Shown one piece after another: positions 7,794 through 13,702 of a stretch of DNA of 17,035 nucleotides (its first letter is position 1; each line of letters starts with the position of its first letter). This DNA is from CAZWRV01 sp964636325. Lineage in GTDB: Bacteria > Verrucomicrobiota > Lentisphaeria > Victivallales > GWF2-50-93. The notes under the pieces are model-generated. The model was not told the origin of the DNA. It ran no database searches and saw only the letters and a program-made list of their open reading frames with translations. Made by a program: the position numbers and the translations under genes. The DNA lies in assembly GCA_964636325.1 (NCBI GenBank), contig CAZWRV010000120.1:1-17035 (forward strand), written 5' to 3'.

Positions 7794-7867
7794 TGGAGCG
7801 GGTGATGAGAATCGAACTCACATGTCCACGTTGGCAACGTGGTGCATTACCACTATGCTACACCCGC
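7794..7867 (-). tRNA. tRNA-Gly (anticodon GCC)
   Basis: On the minus strand: a perfect acceptor stem GCGGGTG/CACCCGC, D stem GCAT/ATGC, anticodon stem CCACG/CGTGG with loop TTGCCAA (anticodon GCC, Gly), T stem GTGAG/CTCAT with loop TTCGATT, discriminator T, and CCA encoded. Length is 74 nt with CCA. No clear promoter was found upstream. Confidence 0.95.
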
Positions 7868-8247
7868 ACTGGTATAACGCCATGAAGATGAATAAGTTAT
7901 CAGATGAAACTCGCTTCCCGCAACCGTGAGCCCGGCAGCTTGTCCGGCTCCGCTGACCAAGGCAGCGCTATTTCACTTTCCGCGGCTAATATGCGCTTCT
8001 AACGGAAAATTTCAAGCGTTTTTTTTCAGAATATAGGAGATTTGCAGAGGGCGGATTGGCGCTTTGCCGCGGCGTAGTTCAGCGGACGCGGAACTAAGGA
8101 TGGCGGAGAGGGCGGGAATCTCTACCACTTATTCATAAATGCCTGTAAACCAATAAATTGCACTCACTTGTAAAAAGACTTGTCCAAGATATGCACCACA
8201 TAATGCAACATAATATAACAGAAATGGGTGCAAGTCAAGACACCTTG
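7868..8247. other. Intergenic junction between backbone and mobile module
   Basis: No gene is visible in 380 nt. It holds a terminator-like hairpin (listed separately) and a stretch from about 8130 that is markedly AT-rich compared with the backbone and contains near-repeats of ACATAAT. GCACC and GGTGC form a weak inverted repeat near 8194-8230. The composition change makes this a plausible left boundary of the acquired region, but no direct repeat or attachment core was identified. Confidence 0.4.
7993..8026 (+). terminator. Possible intrinsic terminator
   Basis: CGCTT (7994-7998) pairs with AAGCG (8014-8018), with an inner GAAA/TTTC pairing, followed by eight T residues (8019-8026). The stem is short. 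On the plus strand it could stop transcripts that run past the glycosyltransferase at 6305-7771. Confidence 0.4.
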
Positions 8248-8679
8248 TCACTTAAGCCATCCGTGGAAGCTGGATTCAGGAGGAAGTTCATGCTCCTTGG
8301 GTGACACGGGTACGCCCACGAGTCTATTAGACATCCTTTCGAAGAAATAACGGACTGCAAGCAGAGTCGGATAAAAGAGACGCTCCCTTAACTCCTGAAT
8401 CCCCATATCTGTCCAAGGGGGTGACGCAGTATCGGCATCTGTCATGAGGTTTGCCACTCGGTCCACAAGGTAAAATTTTAATAACGAACGAACTTCCTCT
8501 CTGTTGTACCTGTGCTTAAACATATGGGCTTCCAGTTTGCCGGTATAGATGCGAAAGTCTTCTGCATTTTTAGTCTTAACAGACTCGAGTATGCCCCCTA
8601 ACAATTTACGCTCCCGGTCCCGCCTGCTCCTCCCCGGACCGCTTTTACGATAATATTTGGATACTTTGAGTGCGACCAT
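8248..8679 (-). CDS. Hypothetical 143-aa basic protein
   Basis: Not recognised. The N-terminal 25 residues are very basic (YYRKSGPGRSRRDRERK). The rest looks alpha-helical, with no Cys cluster or membrane helix. Gene status is well supported: AAAGGAGG lies 5 nt before the ATG at 8677-8679, and a promoter with two good hexamers at 17-nt spacing lies upstream. GC content is lower than in the operon it faces. It is divergent from the sigma-like gene across 271 nt; a small basic protein divergent from a mobile-element operon is often a regulator, but no helix-turn-helix is visible, so that role is a guess. Confidence 0.65.
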   Translation of the reverse strand: MVALKVSKYYRKSGPGRSRRDRERKLLGGILESVKTKNAEDFRIYTGKLEAHMFKHRYNREEVRSLLKFYLVDRVANLMTDADTASPPWTDMGIQELRERLFYPTLLAVRYFFERMSNRLVGVPVSPKEHELPPESSFHGWLK

Positions 8680-8718
8680 TGTAGCCTCCTTTAGCTTTGT
8701 AAGGCGTGTTGGTTCTAC

Positions 8719-8747
8719 AATATATCATTCACCACGCAAGGTGCCAA
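8719..8747 (-). promoter_or_regulatory. Promoter of the 143-aa gene
   Basis: On the minus strand TTGGCA (8747-8742) and TATATT (8724-8719) are 17 nt apart. Predicted start near 8712 leaves a leader of about 33 nt with a strong Shine-Dalgarno. Confidence 0.6.
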
Positions 8748-8819
8748 AAGAAGCGCGCTTATACCTTATCAGTCATGCCCCCTTCCCTACCCTCAGATGA
8801 ATCCCCCCTAAATTCCGGG

Positions 8820-8825
8820 TATAAT
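8820..8825 (+). promoter_or_regulatory. Possible -10 element for the sigma/clamp operon
   Basis: A perfect TATAAT preceded by CCGGG. No TTGACA-like sequence was found 16-18 nt upstream, so activator-dependent or alternative-sigma use is possible. It would give a leader of about 120 nt containing the hairpin at 8854-8893. Confidence 0.4.
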
Positions 8826-8853
8826 TATCGTAGTAGGATTTACCTGTTACCAG

Positions 8854-8893
8854 CCCCGTCCGGGCTGCCTTAAACCCAAGGCGGCCCACGGGG
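8854..8893 (+). promoter_or_regulatory. Long leader stem-loop before the sigma-like gene
   Basis: CCCCGT (8854-8859) pairs with ACGGGG (8888-8893), GGGC with GCCC, and TGCCTT with AAGGCG. This makes about 16 bp with a 2-nt bulge (CC, 8860-8861) and a 6-nt loop AAACCC. A second small hairpin, GGAC/GTCC, follows at 8895-8907. No T-run follows, so it is not a simple terminator; a structured 5' leader or protein-binding site is more likely. Confidence 0.55.
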
Positions 8894-8950
8894 CGGACTT
8901 CACGTCCAGCTTCCCTCAGTGGCCGCCGTACAACCACATGGAGGAAGCGT

Positions 8951-9640
8951 ATGACGACGAAAGCGGCGAAGCTGCTGTTCGCGAAAATCGTCCCCATTAT
9001 CGCGGCTACGGTCCCCCGCACGGTAAGGCCCACCGGCTGCGAGGACGCCGATGAGCTTGTCCAGGACACCATCGCCACAGCCGCCGAAATGCTTGATTCG
9101 GTCGAGAAGGCCGGGAAGAGGCCCATCCCCCGGTCAATCGCGTTCTACTCGATACAAAGGGCCAAATCCGGTCGCCGCGCCTACCAGGCTGCCAAGAACG
9201 ACATACTCGGCCCGGTCTTCAGGACGGCGAACGAGGACTGCTTGTCGTACATGGACGCCCCGCTGTTCGAGGATTCGGAACAGCACACCACACTGCACGA
9301 CCAACTGCAGGAGCGCCGCGAGGATCCGGCCACCGAGGCATTGCGCCGCATCGACTGGGAGGCCCTGATGGAGTCACTAGACGGGCGAGAACAGCGCATC
9401 CTCGACGACACGGCAACAGGCCGCCAGGTCAAGGCAACCGCAAGCGACCTCGGCGTCAGCCCCGCCCGCGTCGTACAGCTCAAGCGCGAGCTGGGCACGA
9501 GGATAAAGGCGTTCATGGGGCCGGGCATACTGAAGGACATCACGACAGAACCGCAGTGGAGGCGAGACCTGATGGCCGTCCATGAACGCAACGAATCGAA
9601 ATACGCCGCCAAGTTCGAGAACGACGACGAGGCGGCATAA
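8951..9640 (+). CDS. Sigma-70-like RNA polymerase sigma factor
   Basis: 229 aa. Residues about 29-75 resemble sigma region 2 (CEDADELVQDTIATAAEML, then an aromatic and basic helix SIAFYSIQRAKSGRRA). Residues about 140-189 resemble region 4, a helix-turn-helix with SLDGREQRIL, ATASDLGVSPARVVQLKREL. A charged tail of 40 residues follows. Such proteins direct RNA polymerase to specific promoters; in a mobile module it may drive the module's own genes. GGAGG (8940-8944) is 6 nt from the ATG. It is the first gene of an operon, with the clamp gene 25 nt downstream. A non-sigma helix-turn-helix regulator with similar folds is the alternative. Confidence 0.65.
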   Translation: MTTKAAKLLFAKIVPIIAATVPRTVRPTGCEDADELVQDTIATAAEMLDSVEKAGKRPIPRSIAFYSIQRAKSGRRAYQAAKNDILGPVFRTANEDCLSYMDAPLFEDSEQHTTLHDQLQERREDPATEALRRIDWEALMESLDGREQRILDDTATGRQVKATASDLGVSPARVVQLKRELGTRIKAFMGPGILKDITTEPQWRRDLMAVHERNESKYAAKFENDDEAA

Positions 9641-9665
9641 CCAACAACTTGAAAGGAGGAACACG

Positions 9666-10529
9666 ATGTTCAAGGTAATCAGGCACCACTTGCAGGAGGC
9701 GCTCAGGGGGCTGGGCAAGATCATAAGCGCCAAGGCGACCCTGCCCATACTGCAGCACGTCAGGGTCAAGGCCGAAGCCGGGCGGGTCACTATTTCCGCC
9801 ACCGACCTGGAGCAGCTCGCCGAATACCGTATCACCGACGCCGAGATATCCGGCGACACCGACCTGCTTGTGAACTACAACAGGCTCAAGGAGTTTGTCA
9901 ACGGCGGTGACGGCAGCGCCCCTGTCCTTATCGAAAAGGCAGAGGACGGCAGGGTCAGGGTGGCCTACTCGGTCGCCGGGCACACTGTCGAACGCGCATT
10001 CGAGACGTTAGATCCCGAGGGCTGGCCCGTCTTCAAGGCGCAGTACGCGGAGCTGCTGCCGGTGAATGCGGACATCTTCGAGCTGATGCGCCTGGCACTC
10101 CCCTCAGTATCGAAGGAAGATGGCCGCAAGGTTCTGCACGGCATCTGCCTCGAATCAGACGGCATTGCCGCGACCGACGGCAGGCACCTTGTCCGGCTGA
10201 ACTGCATACTGCCCGTGACGGAGCCTGCTATAGTCCCGACGACGAAGTTCCTGACAGCAGGACTTCTGAAGCAGGACGGCGGACTGGCAGTGTCGAACGA
10301 GAAGGAAAGCAGCCACGCGCACTTCGAATCCGGCCCATGGCGCTACACCGTCAAGTGCGTCGAGGGCAGGTTCCCGAACTACAGGCAGATCATCCCCGAC
10401 GCGGCCAAGCTGAAGTCCAGGGTGAAGTTCACCGAGGCCGATGCCGCCGCGCTGCTCAAGTCGCTGCCGGTCTTCGAGAAGATCGACGGACACAACAGCG
10501 TCGCGCTCTACGCGGGCAGGCTGGAGTAA
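9666..10529 (+). CDS. dnaN: DNA polymerase sliding clamp (beta subunit), frame-truncated
   Basis: 287 aa up to the TAA at 10527-10529. Beta-clamp hallmarks: KATLPILQHVRVKAEAG (residues about 24-40), TDLEQLAEY, ATDGRHLVRL, and EGRFPNYRQIIP at the domain II/III boundary. The clamp tethers DNA polymerase III to DNA. The true start is ATG 9666, after a full AAAGGAGG (9651-9658); the frame is open from 9582 but that part overlaps the sigma gene. The product ends early in domain III. The missing part continues in the -1 frame from 10526, and the joined protein would be about 359 aa, normal for the family. As it stands the protein should not form a stable ring. A mobile-element clamp next to a sigma factor and nuclease suggests an element with its own replication functions. 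Confidence 0.8.
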   Translation: MFKVIRHHLQEALRGLGKIISAKATLPILQHVRVKAEAGRVTISATDLEQLAEYRITDAEISGDTDLLVNYNRLKEFVNGGDGSAPVLIEKAEDGRVRVAYSVAGHTVERAFETLDPEGWPVFKAQYAELLPVNADIFELMRLALPSVSKEDGRKVLHGICLESDGIAATDGRHLVRLNCILPVTEPAIVPTTKFLTAGLLKQDGGLAVSNEKESSHAHFESGPWRYTVKCVEGRFPNYRQIIPDAAKLKSRVKFTEADAAALLKSLPVFEKIDGHNSVALYAGRLE

Positions 10530-10804
10530 AGATACTCTCGTCGGACGCGAAAAGCACAGCCAGGCTCGACACCGGATCCACATACGAGGGGCAGGAAGAG
10601 CACTACATAAAAGTGTTCAACCGCGACTTCCTCGTACGGGCGTTCGAGCTCGGGTTCGACCGGCTCGCCTTCAACGGCGGATACTCGGTGTTGCTCGCCA
10701 CAGGCCCGAAGGGGCTCATGGTATTCATGCCAGTCAGAGGCAACGACGAGAACCAGCACCTAGCCAAACTCGGAATACTCCAACCCAAACAGGAGGAAAA
10801 GAAC
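10526..10804 (+). pseudogene. dnaN: Sliding clamp domain III, displaced to the -1 frame
   Basis: This frame reads VKILSSDAKSTARL and goes on through a typical clamp C-terminus ending in VFMPVRG (about 10721-10741), matching the VLMPMR ending of beta subunits. It lacks a start and a Shine-Dalgarno of its own at its 5' end. Reading G10526 twice (GAG then GTA) restores a continuous clamp, as would a single lost G. No standard X XXY YYZ slippery heptamer is present at the site, so mutation or an assembly error is more likely than programmed frameshifting. After MPVRG the frame stays open for 21 residues into the next ORF. Confidence 0.7.
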
Positions 10805-11164
10805 ATGGCACAGGAGAACAGGACGGCACCGGCAACCACCCAGCAGCCGGAGCAGAAGCAGACACCGAAGGAGCCGACGGCGGCGACGACGGCGCAGAAG
10901 CCGGACAACGGGACGAGCGTCAAACCGTTCCAGCCCGCGAACGGCGCTGGAATCAACGGCAGCGGCGCATTCACCCCCGACCCCTTCGACGAGCTGGCCA
11001 AGTCCATCGCCGAGATCAGGATCTACGCGAAGGGCTTTGCCGACATGCTCGCCGGGCTCCAGCGCAAGGTCTACGACGCGCAGAGGGCCGTGAAGCAGCG
11101 CGAGCGCGACTTCAGGAGCACGAGGGAGATCCTCGACAAGCTCAAGAACGCGTCCGGCTTCTAG
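10805..11164 (+). CDS. Pro/Thr/Gln-rich linker plus helical domain protein, unknown
   Basis: 119 aa. Residues 1-60 are low-complexity, rich in Thr, Gln, Pro and Ala, and look disordered. Residues 60-119 are charged and helical (DELAKSIAEIRIYAKGFADML, KVYDAQRAVKQRERDFR) with coiled-coil character. No family was recognised. ATG 10805 follows AGGAGG (10791-10796) with an 8-nt spacer, so independent initiation is likely. The frame is also open upstream into clamp domain III with no stop between, so a clamp-tail fusion could be made if the frameshift is repaired. An intrinsic terminator follows 17 nt after the stop. Confidence 0.6.
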   Translation: MAQENRTAPATTQQPEQKQTPKEPTAATTAQKPDNGTSVKPFQPANGAGINGSGAFTPDPFDELAKSIAEIRIYAKGFADMLAGLQRKVYDAQRAVKQRERDFRSTREILDKLKNASGF

Positions 11165-11180
11165 TCAAGCCCGTAGGAAC

Positions 11181-11218
11181 AAAAGCCCGCTTCCCGGTAA
11201 CACGGGGGCGGGCTTTTT
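11181..11218 (+). terminator. Intrinsic terminator inside the operon
   Basis: AAAAGCCCGC (11181-11190) pairs with GCGGGCTTTT (11208-11217), with an inner CCCG/CGGG pairing and a run of five T (11214-11218). It splits the sigma/clamp genes from the nuclease/DUF932 genes, yet no clear promoter was found in the 50 nt between it and the next ATG. Confidence 0.85.
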
Positions 11219-11268
11219 CATTTACACCATCACATCACAGAACACCAAGATAAAGGAGGACAACAGAC

Positions 11269-11757
11269 ATGCTGAAGCTCAACGCATCGTTCAGCAAGAA
11301 GGTTCCCGCCGAAAGCCAGTTCTCGTCAAAGAGCTACCACGCCTCGATAGAGATCGAACTGCCCGACGGGCTCACGCCGGAGCAGCTGCAGGGCCGCATC
11401 CACGACACTTTCGCCCTCGTCCGCGACTCCGTCGAGAACGAGATCGGCGGCAGGACCGTAGAAACACCCGCTCCGCAGGTGAACGCCAATGCCCAGCCCG
11501 AAGGCGTCGACGGCTACGTACACAGCAACGGCAACGGCCGCGCCCAGACCAACGGCAACGCCAGGAAGGGCGAGCCCGCGTCGAACAAGCAGATCAAGTA
11601 TCTGGTCGACCTGGCCGCCCAGGCCGGAGCGGACATGAACGCCATGCTCCGCAAGCACCGTGCGGCGAGCGTATACGACCTCGACAAGGCGCAGTGCTCG
11701 GCGCTGATCGACGAAATCGGCGGGACCAAGTCGACGCGCTTCCGCAAGGCGGCGTAG
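11269..11757 (+). CDS. Element-encoded 162-aa protein, possibly DNA-binding
   Basis: The N-terminal 60 residues look like a small alpha/beta domain (SYHASIEIELPDGLTPEQL). A Gly/Asn-rich linker (residues about 70-100) follows. The C-terminal 50 residues contain ASNKQIKYLVDLAAQAG and, further on, DLDKAQCSALIDEI. This two-part C-terminal motif (xKQIxxL, then LxKxxASxLIDEL-like) occurs in many phage and plasmid proteins linked to DNA metabolism, but I cannot name a family. AAGGAGGA (11253-11260) is 8 nt from the ATG. It lies just upstream of the Cas4-like nuclease. After the TAG stop the frame continues for nine Lys-rich codons to a second TAG. Confidence 0.65.
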   Translation: MLKLNASFSKKVPAESQFSSKSYHASIEIELPDGLTPEQLQGRIHDTFALVRDSVENEIGGRTVETPAPQVNANAQPEGVDGYVHSNGNGRAQTNGNARKGEPASNKQIKYLVDLAAQAGADMNAMLRKHRAASVYDLDKAQCSALIDEIGGTKSTRFRKAA

Positions 11758-11852
11758 ATCGTCACGGCCAAGAAGGACAACAAGTAGAACAGGTGGAGGG
11801 GCGCAGTTTCCACGAGGAGGCTGCGCCGATCCCCATAACTAGGAGCATATCC

Positions 11853-12707
11853 ATGGTCAGGACAATTCACAATTATCTTGAGCGACCGCACTGGAGCTAC
11901 TCTAGGCTGGCTCAATTTATAAATATTTGTCAACTCGCCTACGCCTTCAAGTATGTCTACGGGCTGGTCCCGGAGCATACGCCGGTCTCGATGATATTCG
12001 GCAGGGCGTTCCACTCGGCGGCGACATGGCTTGCGGCCAGGCGCAGGGACGGCAAGCCCTACACCGTCAAGGACGCGGAGGACTTCTTCAGCGAGGCGCT
12101 CCACGCGGAGTGCAAGGACGCCGAGGACATATCCTTCGACGAGGACGAGACCGAGGACTCCCTGGACCAGCAGGGCAGGAAGATGGTCGAGTGCCTGGAC
12201 ACCAGCTGGCCGCAGGACGAGAAGGTCGCGGAGACCGGAACCGTCTTCTGTGTACCAGTAGTGGACTACACCGGCATCGCCGTGTCCGACAAGCCCATCT
12301 GCGGCGAACTCGATATGGTCACCGCGAATCCCGGCGGCGGTAATGTGATCGTGGACTGGAAGACTTCGGCAAGAAGGTGGCCCACCGACAAGGCGGCCAA
12401 GGAGCTGCAGGCGACCGTCTACCTCTATGCGTTCTGCAACGAAAGGCGGATCGCGCCGGGCGACGTGTCGTTCAGGTTCGACGTGCTGACCAAGGCGAAG
12501 ACGCCGACCTACAGCCAGCATCCCACCGAACGCGGCCACGATCATTTCCAGCGGCTCATCCGTTTGGTCGAGACCGTCGAGAAGGCCGTGAAGGCCGAGG
12601 CGTTCCTTCCCAGCGAACAGGGCTTCTACTGCGGCGGCTGCGTCTACGCGGGCGCGTGCAGGGAGTGGCACAGGCAGCGCACCAGGGCTGTATCCGTGGC
12701 GGCATGA
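11853..12707 (+). CDS. Cas4/AddB-like PD-(D/E)XK nuclease with Fe-S cluster motif
   Basis: 284 aa. The layout is that of RecB-family nucleases with an iron-sulfur cluster: Cys26 in SRLAQFINICQLAY; His54 in IFGRAFHS; GELDM with Asp154; VDWKTS with Asp168 and Lys170; LQATVY with Gln186 and Tyr190; and a C-terminal C-x2-C-x5-C (Cys260, 263, 269). Cas4, AddB and phage relatives cut or resect DNA ends in recombination, repair or spacer acquisition. No cas1, cas2 or repeat array is nearby, so a phage-type recombination exonuclease fits better. ATG 11853 follows AGGAG (11841-11845) with 7 nt spacing; the open frame reaches back to 11694 but has no Shine-Dalgarno there. The next ORF overlaps by ATGA. 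Confidence 0.8.
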   Translation: MVRTIHNYLERPHWSYSRLAQFINICQLAYAFKYVYGLVPEHTPVSMIFGRAFHSAATWLAARRRDGKPYTVKDAEDFFSEALHAECKDAEDISFDEDETEDSLDQQGRKMVECLDTSWPQDEKVAETGTVFCVPVVDYTGIAVSDKPICGELDMVTANPGGGNVIVDWKTSARRWPTDKAAKELQATVYLYAFCNERRIAPGDVSFRFDVLTKAKTPTYSQHPTERGHDHFQRLIRLVETVEKAVKAEAFLPSEQGFYCGGCVYAGACREWHRQRTRAVSVAA

Positions 12708-12793
12708 ACACCCCGCACTACCTGGACACCGAGGAGGGCAGGCGGCGCAACGCCCGATGGAGCGCGGCGCTGAAGGCCACGAACAGGCTCTAG
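12704..12793 (+). CDS. 29-aa small ORF overlapping the nuclease stop
   Basis: ATG 12704 overlaps the nuclease TGA as ATGA, the usual geometry for translational coupling. The product (MNTPHYLDTEEGRRRNARWS...) is charged and has no known match by eye. It ends at TAG 12791-12793. The same frame continues open from there into the DUF932 gene, so this could instead be the cut-off N-terminus of that gene. No Shine-Dalgarno of its own. Confidence 0.35.
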   Translation: MNTPHYLDTEEGRRRNARWSAALKATNRL

Positions 12794-12877
12794 CTCGAAA
12801 CCCGCGAGCCGGAGCCGAAGTTCCTCATGACGAACAGCGGGCTGATAGACCTAACACCGAAATACTGGAGGCCAAGC

Positions 12878-13585
12878 ATGGAAGGCTTGATACTGCACTG
12901 CGGGGCGGAGAAGATGACCCGCGAACAGCTGCGCGAGATCCCGACGCCGCAGCCTACGAGGACATGGAGGCCGGTATCCCACTTCGAAGCGGCGACGCTC
13001 ATAGCGTTCGCGGCGGAAAAGAGGGGCTACGGCGTAGTCGGGGAGGAATACGGCGTGACGCCGGCAGGCACGAAGATGTTCGGCGTCCTGAGGTTCAGCC
13101 AGCAGGGGCCGGTCGGAATGACCAGGGCGCTCGGCATCAGGAACAGCAACGACAAGTCGCTGGCCCTGTCGATAGTGGCCGGGGAACGGATCACGGTCTG
13201 CGACAACCTCCTGCTGTCCGGTTCGATAACGATCCACCGCAAGCACACGTCCGGCATCATCGTGGAGGAGCTCGTGTCCGGCGCGTTCGACAAGCTGGCC
13301 GAGGAGTTCGCCAGGCTGGAGGCCAACATCGGCAGGCTCAAGAGCGAACTGTTGACGGAGGACGATGCCAGGATAGCGGTCGTCAGGGCGGCGGAGATGA
13401 GGGCGATACCGTCGTCGGACATACTGCCGGTCCTGCACGAGTTCAGGGAGCCGCAGCACGAGGAGTTCAGGGAGCGGACCAGATGGTCGCTCTACAACAG
13501 CTTCACCGAAAACGTGAAGAAGTACAGCCCGGCGCGTGCCGACCTCTGCTATCGGAGGCTGGGCCGCATGTTCGGGCTGGAATAG
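12878..13585 (+). CDS. DUF932 family protein
   Basis: 235 aa. The core reads TWRPVSHFEAATLIAFA, YGVVGEEYGV, MFGVLRF, LGIRNSNDKSLALSI, ITVCDNLLLSGSI and HRKHT, the pattern of DUF932 proteins found on plasmids and phages. The molecular role of that family is not established; its recurrent company is replication and recombination genes, as here. A helical C-terminus follows (DKLAEEFARLEANIGRLKSE). The start at 12878 is chosen because TGGAGG lies 6 nt upstream and GLILHCGA normally comes close to the N-terminus; 12827 is an in-frame alternative with poor spacing. Last gene of the operon, followed by a terminator. Confidence 0.75.
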   Translation: MEGLILHCGAEKMTREQLREIPTPQPTRTWRPVSHFEAATLIAFAAEKRGYGVVGEEYGVTPAGTKMFGVLRFSQQGPVGMTRALGIRNSNDKSLALSIVAGERITVCDNLLLSGSITIHRKHTSGIIVEELVSGAFDKLAEEFARLEANIGRLKSELLTEDDARIAVVRAAEMRAIPSSDILPVLHEFREPQHEEFRERTRWSLYNSFTENVKKYSPARADLCYRRLGRMFGLE

Positions 13586-13600
13586 GCCGAACGAGACAAT

Positions 13601-13633
13601 GAAGGGGCGGCTGGAGAGGCTGGCTCCTTTTTT
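13601..13633 (+). terminator. Intrinsic terminator at operon end
   Basis: AAGGGGC (13602-13608) can pair with GCTCCTT (13623-13629), or GGAG (13613-13616) with CTCC (13624-13627). Both end in a run of six T (13628-13633), 16-20 nt after the DUF932 stop. Confidence 0.75.
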
Positions 13634-13702
13634 AGGTATCAGAAGAACAACGTATTGACTCGGTCCATGAGCTGCAAAATGCCGAAGTTTATTCGACTAC
13701 CT

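Noticed and set aside
7794..7867. tRNA-Gly as attachment site for the mobile module
   Set aside because: The tRNA 3' end points left, away from the module, and no duplicate of it was seen at the right side, nor any integrase.
8066..8100. tRNA-like GGCGTAGTTCAGCGG segment
   Set aside because: It resembles the first part of a tRNA D arm, but no anticodon stem, T arm or acceptor partner follows. It is probably chance or a very degraded fragment.
11514..12671. Long minus-strand open frame (385 codons)
   Set aside because: It lies antisense to the 162-aa gene and to the motif-rich Cas4-like nuclease. It has no recognisable domain or ribosome site.
8951..13585. Amber (TAG) recoding in the module
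   Set aside because: Several genes end sensibly at TAG. Reading through the one at 11162-11164 would run into an intrinsic terminator, so general recoding is not supported.
12757..13602. Plus-strand 281-codon open frame overlapping DUF932
   Set aside because: Arg/Gly-rich shadow of the DUF932 gene, which has conserved motifs and a proper ribosome site in the other frame.
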